Of a stretch of 64,000 bases of DNA, positions 25,770 to 33,812 are shown piece by piece. The notes below the pieces were generated by a model. The model was not told where the DNA came from, made no database searches, and worked only from the letters and a program-made list of their open reading frames with translations. Location: assembly GCA_047600805.1 (NCBI GenBank), contig JASGKG010000001.1, positions 3,038,001 to 3,102,000 of the forward strand, in the 5' to 3' direction. The DNA comes from JADKHC01 sp047600805 (GTDB lineage: Bacteria; Verrucomicrobiota; Verrucomicrobiia; Opitutales; Opitutaceae). The number at the start of each line of letters is the position of its first letter. Within the stretch, counting starts at the first letter, position 1. Both the position numbers and the translations under genes were made by a program.

Positions 25770-26306
25770 TTAGGCGACGGTCTTGCCTTCCTTGCGGCGG
25801 ACGCGCTCGCCGACGATGCGGACACCCTTGCCCTTGTAGGGCTCTGGCGGATAGTAAGCGCGAATGTTAGCGGTGACGGCTCCGACGAGCTGCTTGTCAG
25901 CACCTTCGATCTTGAGCTTGGTCTGGTCGGTCACGGTGATTTTGATGCCCTCCGGAATATCGAAGAGAATCGGATGCGAGTAACCAAGCGCGAGGTCGAG
26001 CTGCTTGCCCTTGAGGTTGGCTTTGAAACCAACGCCTTGGATTTCGAGCTCCTTGACGTAGCCTTCAGTGACGCCCTTGACCATGCCGGCGATCACCGAA
26101 CGAGCGGTGCCGTACATAGCGCCAGCGAAACGAGTCTGCTCAACCGGAGTGACGGTGACCTTTTTGTCGGCCACGTCGATCTTCACGACAGGTGAGAACG
26201 TCTTGGAAACTTTGCCCTTGGGACCTTCGACGAGGACGGTTTCGCCATTGATGGCGACTTTGACCTTGTCAGGAATGGGAACGGGAACTTTGCCGATGCG
26301 GGACAT
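25770..26306 (-). CDS. rplF: 50S ribosomal protein L6
   Basis: Large-subunit protein near the factor-binding site, made of two similar domains. It has 178 residues. N-terminus MSRIGKVPVPIPDKV, middle GMVKGVTEGYVKELEIQGVGF, and C-terminal signature PEPYKGKGVRIVGE are all intact. It lies 17 bases after rpsH. Confidence 0.99.
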   Translation of the reverse strand: MSRIGKVPVPIPDKVKVAINGETVLVEGPKGKVSKTFSPVVKIDVADKKVTVTPVEQTRFAGAMYGTARSVIAGMVKGVTEGYVKELEIQGVGFKANLKGKQLDLALGYSHPILFDIPEGIKITVTDQTKLKIEGADKQLVGAVTANIRAYYPPEPYKGKGVRIVGERVRRKEGKTVA

Positions 26307-26323
26307 GTGTATTCGATCTCCGG

Positions 26324-26716
26324 TTACCAGACGTTGCAGATGAGTTCGCCACCCAGCTTCTGGCGGCGGCAGTCCTGGTCTTTCAGCAGACCTTTCGAGG
26401 TCGAAAGAATGCTGATGCCGAGGCCGTTGAGGACGCGCGGGATCTCGCTGTAGCGGTAATAAAGACGGCGGCCCGGTGTGGAAACGCGGGTGAGGTTCGT
26501 GATCGCCGGAGCGCTTTCAACGTACTTCATTTTCACGACGAGGGTCTTGTGGCCCCTGTCGTCGGCACCGTCGCTAAAATCGACGATGTAGCCTTCGGCT
26601 TTGAGGATAGCGGCGAGGCTTTCCTTCAGTTTGGAATGCGGGGAAACGCACTCGGCGAGACCGGCCTTCGACGCATTGCGGAGGCGGGTGAGGAAGTCAC
26701 TGACTGGGTCTGTCAT
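26324..26716 (-). CDS. rpsH: 30S ribosomal protein S8
   Basis: Binds 16S rRNA helix 21 and, in model species, represses the spc operon. It has 130 residues. N-terminus MTDPVSDFLTRLRNASKAG and the C-terminal signature ILSTSKGLLKDQDCRRQ with LGGELICNVW are typical. Confidence 0.99.
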   Translation of the reverse strand: MTDPVSDFLTRLRNASKAGLAECVSPHSKLKESLAAILKAEGYIVDFSDGADDRGHKTLVVKMKYVESAPAITNLTRVSTPGRRLYYRYSEIPRVLNGLGISILSTSKGLLKDQDCRRQKLGGELICNVW

Positions 26717-26775
26717 GATGGATGTTGTTTGATTGTACCAGCCGGGTCATATCCGACTCCCGGCGGTGAAAATGT

Positions 26776-27081
26776 TTACCAGGAAGATTTGGTGACGCCG
26801 GGGATTTTGCCGGCAAGGGCGAGCTCGCGGAAGGTCAGGCGTGAAACGCCATACTTGCGCTTGTAACCACGCGGACGACCGGAGAGTGAGCAGCGATTGC
26901 GCACGCGGACGGCGGAGGAGTTACGGGGGAGCTTGGCGAGTTTCTTCTGCGCGGCGAAGAATTCTTCGTCGGGCGTGGCCGGGTTGGCGAGGATCGCCTT
27001 CAACTCTGCGCGCTTGGTCTTGTATTTTTCAACGAGGCGGATGCGCTTCTTGTTGCGTTCGATGGCGGAAGTTTTCGGCAT
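26776..27081 (-). CDS. rpsN: 30S ribosomal protein S14 (long, zinc-free form)
   Basis: Head protein of the 30S subunit. The 101-residue length and the single cysteine (NRCSLSGRPRGYKRKYG) identify the C-minus form, which does not bind zinc. The end FRELALAGKIPGVTKSSW is typical. It lies in the usual place between rplE and rpsH. Confidence 0.99.
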   Translation of the reverse strand: MPKTSAIERNKKRIRLVEKYKTKRAELKAILANPATPDEEFFAAQKKLAKLPRNSSAVRVRNRCSLSGRPRGYKRKYGVSRLTFRELALAGKIPGVTKSSW

Positions 27082-27103
27082 GGCGATGAGCTAATTTTAA
27101 ATG

Positions 27104-27685
27104 TTACGCGGCGTTGCTGGCCTTGGCAGCAGCGGCCTCGGTGCGGCGGAAGGGCATGCCGAGGAGCTTGAGCAGTTCGCGACCTTCGTCGTCGCTCTCA
27201 GCGCTGGTGACGATCGAGATGTCGAGACCCATCTGCTTCTTCACGTTTTCAACGGTGATTTCCGGGAAAATGGTGAAGTCGGTGATGCCGAGCGTGTAGT
27301 TGCCCTGACCGTCGAGCTTCGGCGAGACACCGCGGAAGTCGCGAATGGTCGGGAGAGCAACGGCAAGAAGGCGATAAAGGAATTCCCACATCGCGTCGCC
27401 CCGGAGGGTGACGAAAGCGCCGACCACTTGGTTGGGCTTCAACTTGAAGTTCGAAATGGCCTTGCGAGTGCGGGTAAGAACGGGCTTTTGGCCGGCGATC
27501 AAACCGAGGTCGCGAGCGGCGTCAGCGATCTGATTCTTGTCAGCATCGGCATCTATACCGGTATTGAGCACGATTTTCGTGACCTTCGGGATCTGGTGCT
27601 TGTTCTTGTAGCCACGGCTCTTCACGAGCTCGGGGATGACCTGCTCATTATAGAGCTTCTTGAGGACGGGTGTGTAACTGCTCAT
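27104..27685 (-). CDS. rplE: 50S ribosomal protein L5
   Basis: Binds 5S rRNA and contacts P-site tRNA. It has 193 residues from ATG 27685 (MSSYTPVLKKLYNEQVIPEL). An in-frame ATG at 27721 would add 12 residues (MPSGRKSDGQAP) that do not resemble the family. Diagnostic segments are KVTKIVLNTGI, GLIAGQKPVLTRTRKAISNFK and GNYTLGITDFTIFPEI. A gap of 108 bases precedes it after rplX. Confidence 0.98.
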   Translation of the reverse strand: MSSYTPVLKKLYNEQVIPELVKSRGYKNKHQIPKVTKIVLNTGIDADADKNQIADAARDLGLIAGQKPVLTRTRKAISNFKLKPNQVVGAFVTLRGDAMWEFLYRLLAVALPTIRDFRGVSPKLDGQGNYTLGITDFTIFPEITVENVKKQMGLDISIVTSAESDDEGRELLKLLGMPFRRTEAAAAKASNAA

Positions 27686-27793
27686 TGGTGCTTGGCCATC
27701 GGATTTCCGACCCGAAGGCATGGAGAGTTGGTTTGGAAAGAGAAAAGGTTCGACGTTAGCGGCCGGGAAGGCGCCAGATCAAGTATCAATTGT

Positions 27794-28060
27794 TCAGGCG
27801 GTCTTCTTTGCGCGCTTGGAGCCATCGAAGTCGGCCTGTTTCATAAGGTTCGAAATGTGGATCGAGCCTTCACGTTCGGCGATGGTGCCGTTCGGATGTT
27901 CCTGCGACTTCTTGAGGTGGCGCTTGATCATCGCGACGCCTTCAACGACGGCGCGCTGCTTCTTGGGCAACACTTCGAGGATCTTGCCTGACTTGCCTTT
28001 GTGGGAGCCGGCGATGACGACGACTTGATCGCCGCGTTTGATGTGAAATTTCTGGGCCAT
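27794..28060 (-). CDS. rplX: 50S ribosomal protein L24
   Basis: Assembly-initiator protein of the 50S subunit, with a KOW motif. It has 88 residues, on the short side. N-terminus MAQKFHIKRGDQVVVIAGSH, then KSGKILEVLPKKQRAVVEGV with the conserved KRH. It lies one base after rplN. Confidence 0.98.
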   Translation of the reverse strand: MAQKFHIKRGDQVVVIAGSHKGKSGKILEVLPKKQRAVVEGVAMIKRHLKKSQEHPNGTIAEREGSIHISNLMKQADFDGSKRAKKTA

Positions 28061-28061
28061 G

Positions 28062-28427
28062 TTAGAGAACCTCCGGAGCGAGCGAAATGATCTTCATGAA
28101 GTTCTTCGCGCGCAGTTCGCGAGCAACTGGTCCGAAGATGCGGGTGCCCTTCGGGTTGCCGTCAGCGGCGAGGATAACGATCGCGTTGCTGTCGAAACGC
28201 AGGTAGCTGCCGTCGGAACGACGGACCGGAGCTTTCGTGCGAACGACGACGGCCTTCGCGACCTCGCCCTTCTTCACGGTGGCGTCCGTGGTGCTTTCCT
28301 TGATGTGAACGGTGATGATGTCGCCAACAGCCGCGGTGTCGGTATTCTGACCTTTACGGCTGATGAAGGCGGCCTTGCGGGCGCCGGTGTTGTCAGCGAC
28401 TTCGAGAATGGAACGTAGTTGGATCAT
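28062..28427 (-). CDS. rplN: 50S ribosomal protein L14
   Basis: Forms an inter-subunit bridge. It has 121 residues, starting MIQLRSILEVADNTGARKA and ending MKIISLAPEVL. A strong GGAGG ribosome-binding sequence lies about 8 bases before the ATG. First gene of the spc part; it follows rpsQ by 26 bases without a terminator, so S10 and spc are joined. Confidence 0.99.
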   Translation of the reverse strand: MIQLRSILEVADNTGARKAAFISRKGQNTDTAAVGDIITVHIKESTTDATVKKGEVAKAVVVRTKAPVRRSDGSYLRFDSNAIVILAADGNPKGTRIFGPVARELRAKNFMKIISLAPEVL

Positions 28428-28453
28428 GGCAGGAGCCTCCTGGTTTTATACGG

Positions 28454-28807
28454 TTAGGCGGAGGTTTCCGGGGCCTGGTTGGCCTGGGTGGTTTTGGTCG
28501 GCACGGCTTCAGCCACGTCGGCCTCGGTCACGGCGGCACCGGCAACGACAGCGGCCTCGATGACGCGGGTAACGCGCCAACGCTTGAGACGGCTGATCGG
28601 ACGGCACTCCATGATTTCGACCTTATCCCCGACTTTGGTCTCGTTCTTTTCGTCGTGGGCATGAACTTCGGTCTTACGATTGACGACCTTGTGGTAACGC
28701 GGATGGGGCGTCTTGAACGGGACGGTCACCTTGATCGATTTGTCGCCAGAACGGCTGGTGACGAAGCCGATGAGGTCTTTGCGTTTGTTACGTGTCGGAG
28801 AGGACAT
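28454..28807 (-). CDS. rpsQ: 30S ribosomal protein S17 with C-terminal tail
   Basis: OB-fold 16S rRNA-binding protein. The core (residues 8-85) reads KDLIGFVTSRSGDKSIKVTV, then KVGDKVEIMECRPIS and KRWRVTRVIE. It has 117 residues against about 85. The extra 32 are Ala/Val/Thr-rich (AAVVAGAAVTEADVAEAVPT). It lies 32 bases after rpmC. Confidence 0.98.
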   Translation of the reverse strand: MSSPTRNKRKDLIGFVTSRSGDKSIKVTVPFKTPHPRYHKVVNRKTEVHAHDEKNETKVGDKVEIMECRPISRLKRWRVTRVIEAAVVAGAAVTEADVAEAVPTKTTQANQAPETSA

Positions 28808-28839
28808 GGTCTTAAAGGATTATTGGCTCTAGGCCTAGT

Positions 28840-29034
28840 TTAGGCGGCGGCCTTCTTCTGGGTGAGGACGGTTTCGAGACGGGCGATGTCCTTGCGGAGA
28901 TTGCGGATCTCGTGGGTCTTTTCGACCTGGCCTGTGTTCTTGCGCAGGCGGAGTTGGAGGAGTTGCTCGCGGGCTTCGCGGAGCTTGGTTTCAATCTCGG
29001 TGGCCGAGAGGTCGCGAATTTCTTTGGCTGTCAT
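28840..29034 (-). CDS. rpmC: 50S ribosomal protein L29
   Basis: Small helical protein at the tunnel exit that helps bind trigger factor and SRP. It has 64 residues, MTAKEIRDLSATEIETKL followed by the usual LRLRKNTGQVEKTHEIRN motif. Placed between rplP and rpsQ. Confidence 0.98.
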   Translation of the reverse strand: MTAKEIRDLSATEIETKLREAREQLLQLRLRKNTGQVEKTHEIRNLRKDIARLETVLTQKKAAA

Positions 29035-29055
29035 GATGGCGTATCCGGTTAGCGG

Positions 29056-29478
29056 TTACAACACAGCGCCTTCGCGCGCGATGAAGCGGCAGCGGAAAGG
29101 CAGTTTGGCATCGGCAAGACGGAAGGCCTCCTTGGCGATGGTGGCGGGAACGCCAGCGAGTTCGAAGAGAACGGCACCGGGGCGGATCTGGGCGATATAG
29201 AATTCGACCGGACCTTTACCCTGACCTTGGCGCACTTCGGCAGGCTTCTTCGTGACTGGCTTGTGCGGGAACACGCGGATCCAGAGTTTGCCTTTGCGTT
29301 TGAGGTGACGCGAGATGGTGACGCGTGCTGCCTCAATCTGCTGGCCGGTCATGGGACCGCGGGTGAGGGATTGCAGGCCGAAATCGCCGAACGAAAGCGT
29401 ATTGCCGCGCTTTGCATTTCCGGCGCGGGAACCTTTCTGCGATTTACGATATTTGGTGCGTGCGGGTGAGAGAGCCAT
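29056..29478 (-). CDS. rplP: 50S ribosomal protein L16
   Basis: Supports A-site tRNA and the peptidyl-transferase centre. It has 140 residues. N-terminus MALSPARTKYRKSQKG and the motifs RVFPHKPVTKKPAEVRQGQG and GAVLFELAGVP are diagnostic. AGGAG lies just upstream of the ATG. Confidence 0.99.
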   Translation of the reverse strand: MALSPARTKYRKSQKGSRAGNAKRGNTLSFGDFGLQSLTRGPMTGQQIEAARVTISRHLKRKGKLWIRVFPHKPVTKKPAEVRQGQGKGPVEFYIAQIRPGAVLFELAGVPATIAKEAFRLADAKLPFRCRFIAREGAVL

Positions 29479-29518
29479 GGAGGAGTTCTCCTAAAGTCTT
29501 GTGCCTTGGAGGGGCGGA

Positions 29519-30151
29519 TTAGTTGTTGTCGGCTTCTTTTTTGCAGATCCAGCATTTGACGCCGATCTTGCCGTAGACGGTCTTCGCCTCGGAGAATCCG
29601 TAGTCGATGTTTTCGCGCAGAGTGTGCAGCGGAACGCGGCCTTTACGCTGCCATTCACGGCGGGCGATATCAGCACCACCGAGACGGCCGGAGCATTGGA
29701 TACGGATGCCTTCGGCGCCGAGGGTCATGGCCATTTCAACGGCCTTCTTCATGGCGCGGCGGAAAGCGATACGGCGTTCGAGCTGGAGAGCGACGTTCTC
29801 AGCGACGAGCTGAGCTTCGATCTCGGGCTTCTTGACCTCTTGGATGTCGAGAAGGATTTCTTTGCCGGTGAGCTTCGCGAGCTCTTCCTTGATCTTCTCG
29901 ATTTCCTGGCCCTTGCGACCGATGACGATGCCGGGGCGGGCGGTGTAGATCTTGACGCGGACGCGGTTCGAAGCGCGCTCGATGAAGATGCGCGGCACGG
30001 AAGCCTGCTTCAGCTTCTCCATGAGTTTTTCACGGATGATCTGGTCCTCAGCGAGGAGCTTGCCGAAATCTTTTTTGTTCGCGTACCAGCGGGACTGCCA
30101 GTTGCGGCGGACGGCGAGACGGAAACCTGTAGGATTGGTTTTTTGGCCCAT
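29519..30151 (-). CDS. rpsC: 30S ribosomal protein S3
   Basis: mRNA-entry protein with helicase-like role. It has 210 residues. N-terminus MGQKTNPTGFRLAVRRNW, the KH motif IVIGRKGQEIEKIKEEL near residue 75, and the C-terminal LGAEGIRIQCSGRLGGADIA are standard. The C-terminus carries WICKKEADNN. It lies 8 bases after rplV. Confidence 0.99.
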   Translation of the reverse strand: MGQKTNPTGFRLAVRRNWQSRWYANKKDFGKLLAEDQIIREKLMEKLKQASVPRIFIERASNRVRVKIYTARPGIVIGRKGQEIEKIKEELAKLTGKEILLDIQEVKKPEIEAQLVAENVALQLERRIAFRRAMKKAVEMAMTLGAEGIRIQCSGRLGGADIARREWQRKGRVPLHTLRENIDYGFSEAKTVYGKIGVKCWICKKEADNN

Positions 30152-30159
30152 GGCGAAGG

Positions 30160-30501
30160 TTAGTTGGTGTTGCCGTCCGAGAGGACGATACGGATGTGGG
30201 ACATCTTCTTGCGGCGGGGCGCGGCGGAACCACGAGCGGCGGCCTTGAAGCGTTTCAGGACCGGGCCGTTTTCGACGATGGCGCTCTTCACGACCAGGGA
30301 ATCGGCGGAGAGGTTGTTGTTGTTCTCGGCGTTCGCGATGGCGCTCTTGAGCGTCTTGGCGATGAGGCGCGCGGATTTGCGCGGGATGAGGGTGAGCAGG
30401 TCAACCGCTTCCGGTGCCTTGCGGCCTTGGATGGTGCGGGCGACTTCACGCACCTTCTTGGGTGACATGCGCGCGTAGCGTGTGAGGGCTTGGATTTCCA
30501 T
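30160..30501 (-). CDS. rplV: 50S ribosomal protein L22
   Basis: Lines the exit tunnel with its beta hairpin. It has 113 residues. N-terminus MEIQALTRYARMSPKKVREVA and the hairpin region ENGPVLKRFKAAARGSAAPR with the end KKMSHIRIVLSD are typical. It overlaps no neighbour; the gap to rpsS is 81 bases. Confidence 0.99.
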   Translation of the reverse strand: MEIQALTRYARMSPKKVREVARTIQGRKAPEAVDLLTLIPRKSARLIAKTLKSAIANAENNNNLSADSLVVKSAIVENGPVLKRFKAAARGSAAPRRKKMSHIRIVLSDGNTN

Positions 30502-30582
30502 GTGCGGAGGATTCCTTCGGTGAGGGAGGCGATAGTAGCGCGGGCGGCGCCCTACCCTTTTAGTTCTGTTATTGGTTAAAGG

Positions 30583-30858
30583 TTAAATTTCCTTACGGGT
30601 CATGCCGCCGTGCGCCTTGAAGACGCGGGTCGGAGCGAATTCGCCGAGCTTGTGGCCGACCATGTTCTCGGTAACGTACACGGCGACGAACGCCTTGCCG
30701 TTGTGAACATTGAAAGTGTGGCCGACAAAGTCGGGGGTGATGGTCGAACGACGCGACCACGTCTGGATGGGCTTCTTGGTATTGGTCTTGACGGCCTTCT
30801 CGATCTTCTCGAGGAGGTGGAGATCGACGAAGAAGCCTTTTTTGATGGAACGTGCCAT
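30583..30858 (-). CDS. rpsS: 30S ribosomal protein S19
   Basis: Head protein that forms a complex with S13. It has 91 residues. MARSIKKGFFVDLHLLEKIE, then TWSRRSTITPDFVGHTF and MVGHKLGEFAPTR are diagnostic. It lies 18 bases after rplB. Confidence 0.99.
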   Translation of the reverse strand: MARSIKKGFFVDLHLLEKIEKAVKTNTKKPIQTWSRRSTITPDFVGHTFNVHNGKAFVAVYVTENMVGHKLGEFAPTRVFKAHGGMTRKEI

Positions 30859-30876
30859 GGTGCGAAAGGTTCGAGG

Positions 30877-31746
30877 TTACTTCTGACCGCGCGGCTTGCG
30901 GCCGTTGTGGTGGACAATGATTTGAGCGTTCGAGGGCTTCGAGCGACGGCGAGTCGGGAAGCCTTTGGCGAGCTGGCCCCACGGGGAGACGAGCTGCTGA
31001 CGACCACCACCACCCTTGGACTTACCCTGACCACCACCGTTGGGGTGATCGACCGGGTTCATCGCCATACCGCGAACGGTCGGACGAATACCGAGCCAGC
31101 GCTTACGACCAGCTTTGCCGAGGGACTGCTTATTGTGATCGATGTTACCGACAGTGCCGATCGTGGCGCGGCACTTCGGGTTAACGAAGCGGAGCTCACC
31201 GGACGGCATCTTGAGAGTGGCCTTGCCGTTTTCGACGGCGACGAGTTCGAGCGCGGCACCAGCGGAGCGGGCGATCTGAGCGCCACGGCCGGGGACCAGC
31301 TCAACCGCGTGGACCTTCGTCGAAGGCGGGATAATCTCAAGCGGAAAATTGTTGCCGACGAGGTAATCGTTTGTCGTGGCCTTATTTGAGGCAACGATCG
31401 TCGCGCCAACCTGAAGACCCTCGGGGGCGAGGATGTAACTCTTCACGCCGTTGGCGTAAGAAATCAGGGCAATGTGCGCTGTCCGGTTGGGATCGTACTC
31501 GATCGCCTGCACCTTGGCGGGTTGGTCGAGTTGGGCACGCTTGAAATCGAGGATACGATAAAGCTGCTTGTGACCGCCGCCACGGTGGCGGGAGGTGACG
31601 CGGCCGTAGACATTGCGGCCACCGGTCTTCGACTTGGATTGCGTGAGGGCGCGCTCGGGGCGCTTCTTGGCCACGCCCTGGGCGTCGTTCAGCGAAGTGA
31701 AACGTTGCGCGGGCGTGAGCGGACGGCGGAAAGGTTTGATAGCCAT
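30877..31746 (-). CDS. rplB: 50S ribosomal protein L2
   Basis: Needed for subunit association and peptidyl transfer. It has 289 residues, slightly longer than usual, with the additional residues near the N-terminal third (RPERALTQSKSKTGG). The catalytic-region signature RPTVRGMAMNPVDHPNGGGQ is intact near residue 225, and the C-terminus is HNGRKPRGQK. It lies 25 bases after rplW. Confidence 0.99.
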   Translation of the reverse strand: MAIKPFRRPLTPAQRFTSLNDAQGVAKKRPERALTQSKSKTGGRNVYGRVTSRHRGGGHKQLYRILDFKRAQLDQPAKVQAIEYDPNRTAHIALISYANGVKSYILAPEGLQVGATIVASNKATTNDYLVGNNFPLEIIPPSTKVHAVELVPGRGAQIARSAGAALELVAVENGKATLKMPSGELRFVNPKCRATIGTVGNIDHNKQSLGKAGRKRWLGIRPTVRGMAMNPVDHPNGGGQGKSKGGGGRQQLVSPWGQLAKGFPTRRRSKPSNAQIIVHHNGRKPRGQK

Positions 31747-31771
31747 GTTGGTATTTTCCGGTAGACGTCGG

Positions 31772-32056
31772 TTAGACGAGTTCGATCTTGTCGCCAGCTT
31801 TGAGGGTCACGATCGCCTTCTTATAGTCGGAGGTGACGCTGGGGCGGCCGGTACGGCTGCGTTTGTTCTTGCCGCGGTAGTTCTGCGTGTTGACGCGGGT
31901 GACGGTGACCTTGAAGGCCTTTTCAACCGCTGCGGCGATGGAGTGCTTGTTCGCGTCTTTAAAAACTTCGAACGTGTACTGGCCGAGTTCAGCCGACAGC
32001 TTGTTCGATTTTTCCGTGAGACGGACGAGCTTCAGGACTTTGTCGGTTTTGTTCAT
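31772..32056 (-). CDS. rplW: 50S ribosomal protein L23
   Basis: Main docking site of trigger factor and SRP at the tunnel exit. It has 94 residues: LVRLTEKSNKLSAELGQYTF, VEKAFKVTVTRVNTQNYRGK and AIVTLKAGDKIELV. Its ATG overlaps the rplD stop as ATGA, so it is coupled to L4 translation. This argues that rplD is expressed through to its end. Confidence 0.98.
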   Translation of the reverse strand: MNKTDKVLKLVRLTEKSNKLSAELGQYTFEVFKDANKHSIAAAVEKAFKVTVTRVNTQNYRGKNKRSRTGRPSVTSDYKKAIVTLKAGDKIELV

Positions 32057-32689
32057 GACTGACCTCCGTTGACGCGGGCGATGATTTTCTCGAGGGCGGC
32101 AGACGAAACGATGATCTTCTGGTACTGCGCCAGATCGAGGGTGTTGAGTTTGGAAGCTTCCTGCATGCTGACGCGCGCGAGGTTGCGAGTAGCGCGGGCG
32201 GTCTCAGGAGCGAATGTCGCGTCGACCACGAGGATCTTGCCCTTCGGGGCGATGCGGCCGATGACTTGGTTCACTTCCTTGGTTTTGGCTGTGGAAGCGG
32301 CGAAGCTCTCGATGACATCGATGTCGCCCGCGGTGGCGCGATCAAAAAGAGCGCGGCTGAAAGCGAGGGCTTTCACCTTGGAGTTGATCTTCTTCGAGTA
32401 ATCGCGGGGCTTCGGGCCGAACACGACACCACCCCCCCCCCCAGAGAGGCGAGCGGATGGAGCCGGCGCGGGCACGACCGGTGCCCTTCTGCTTCCACGG
32501 CTTCTTACCACCACCGCGGACTTCACCGCGGGTCTTCGTGGAATGCGTGCCGAGACGATTGTTGGCGTTGATGGCAACGATCACTTCCTTGACCGCTTGA
32601 AGGCCTTTGTCGCCTTCGAAGGTCGGGAAGCCGGCGAACTCTTGTTCGCTCGAGGATGTGCCGTCGGATTTGAAAACTTTAAGCTTCAT
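32053..32689 (-). CDS. rplD: 50S ribosomal protein L4, reading frame broken by +1 in a homopolymer
   Basis: L4 lines the exit tunnel and, in E. coli, regulates the S10 operon. Residues 1-85 read normally from ATG 32689 (MKLKVFKSDG, then GEVRGGGKKPWKQKGTGRAR and AGSIRSPLW). At a run of 11 G on the coding strand (32432-32442) the frame shifts. The rest of L4 (VVFGPKPRDYSKKINSKV to IIARVNGGQS) continues in another frame to 32053. With 10 G the protein would read SPLWGGGGVVFGPKPRD without interruption, at about 211 residues. L4 is needed for normal ribosomes, so a sequencing or assembly error is most likely. Slippage on the G run is the alternative. Confidence 0.95.
32432..32442. repeat. C11/G11 homopolymer inside rplD
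   Basis: Eleven consecutive C on the plus strand, after ACACCA and before AGAGAGG. It is the point where the L4 frame changes; ten would restore the frame. Confidence 0.97.
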
Positions 32690-32709
32690 TGGCTAGTTCC
32701 TCCGTGTGG

Positions 32710-33357
32710 TTAGGCTTTCTTGGGCTGGCCCTTGATCGCGGAGCGGACGATCACGTCGTCGCCATTTGCGCCAGGGATCGCACCCTTCACGAGGATGAGA
32801 TTCTTCTCCGGAACGATCTTGACGATGCGGAGGTTCTGGATGGTGCGCTTTTCGCTGCCCATGTGACCAGGCATCTTCTGATTGCGCCAGGTGCGGCCAG
32901 GTGTCTGGCGTTGACCAATGGCACCGATGCGGCGGTGAAACATCGAACCGTGAGCGGCGGGACCGCCAGCAACGCGGAAACGACGAACAACACCTTGGAA
33001 ACCTTTGCCCTTGGTGATGCCGATCACGTCGACGAACTGGCCTTCGGCGAAGACCGAAACCGTTACGACATCGCCAACTTTCAGGGTGGGCTCGCCATCA
33101 AAGCGGAGTTCGCTGATCACGCGGGGCGTCTCTTCGAGACCGGCCTTTTTGGCGTGGGCCTGTTCGGCCTTGGGAGTGTTCTTCTCTTTCTTTTTGGAGA
33201 AGCCGAGTTGGACGGCATTGTAACCGTCGGTGGCCGTCGTCTTGACTTGGACGACCGGGCAGGGACCGGCTTCAACCACGGTGACGGGAACTAGGACGTT
33301 TTGAGCGTCGTAGACCTGCGTCATTCCGATTTTTTTGCCTAGGAGCGTAGAGGTCAT
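32710..33357 (-). CDS. rplC: 50S ribosomal protein L3
   Basis: Early-assembly protein that reaches the peptidyl-transferase centre. It has 215 residues. N-terminus LLGKKIGMTQVYDAQNVLVP, then ITKGKGFQGVVRRFRVAGG, HGSMFHRRIGAIGQRQTPGR and GHMGSEKRTIQNLRIV are diagnostic. A gap of 125 bases separates it from rpsJ, unusually long for this operon. It holds a GTAGGT/ACCTAC repeat (33368-33397) and a GTGCGC/GCGCAC hairpin but no clear promoter. Confidence 0.99.
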   Translation of the reverse strand: MTSTLLGKKIGMTQVYDAQNVLVPVTVVEAGPCPVVQVKTTATDGYNAVQLGFSKKKEKNTPKAEQAHAKKAGLEETPRVISELRFDGEPTLKVGDVVTVSVFAEGQFVDVIGITKGKGFQGVVRRFRVAGGPAAHGSMFHRRIGAIGQRQTPGRTWRNQKMPGHMGSEKRTIQNLRIVKIVPEKNLILVKGAIPGANGDDVIVRSAIKGQPKKA

Positions 33358-33482
33358 GGGCTAAGTGGTAGGTGGAGGTTTTCCGTTTGGTACCTACATT
33401 AGCGAGGGACTCAGCGGTGCGCGGGGCGCACATGAGCAACTGCTATGTATGAACTGTTAGGATACTAAATCGTTGGTACGTT

Positions 33483-33791
33483 TTAGACGTTGATGGTGAT
33501 GTCGACGCCGGACGGGAGGTTGAGCTTCTTGAGCTCGTCGACCGTTTGGGCGGTGGGTTCAATAATGTCGATGAGACGCTTGTGCGTGCGGGTCTCAAAC
33601 TGCTCCATCGACTTTTTGTCGACGTGCGGAGAGCGGTTAACCGAGAGCTTCTCAATGCGAGTAGGAAGCGGTATCGGGCCGGACACGCGCGCGCCGGAGC
33701 GCTTGGCGGTCTCGACAATCTCCGAAGCGGACTGATCGATCACACGATAGTCGAAGCCTTGGAGTTTGATGCGAATGCGTTGGCCTTTCAT
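33483..33791 (-). CDS. rpsJ: 30S ribosomal protein S10
   Basis: Head protein also known as NusE, a transcription antitermination partner of NusB and NusG. It has 102 residues. MKGQRIRIKLQGFDYRVIDQ, GARVSGPIPLPTRIEKLSVN and EQFETRTHKRLIDIIEP are typical. It lies 21 bases after fusA, so the str and S10 groups are fused; the tuf gene often found here is at 49578-50768 instead. Confidence 0.99.
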   Translation of the reverse strand: MKGQRIRIKLQGFDYRVIDQSASEIVETAKRSGARVSGPIPLPTRIEKLSVNRSPHVDKKSMEQFETRTHKRLIDIIEPTAQTVDELKKLNLPSGVDITINV

Positions 33792-33812
33792 GGCGATATA
33801 AAAAGAACGAGG

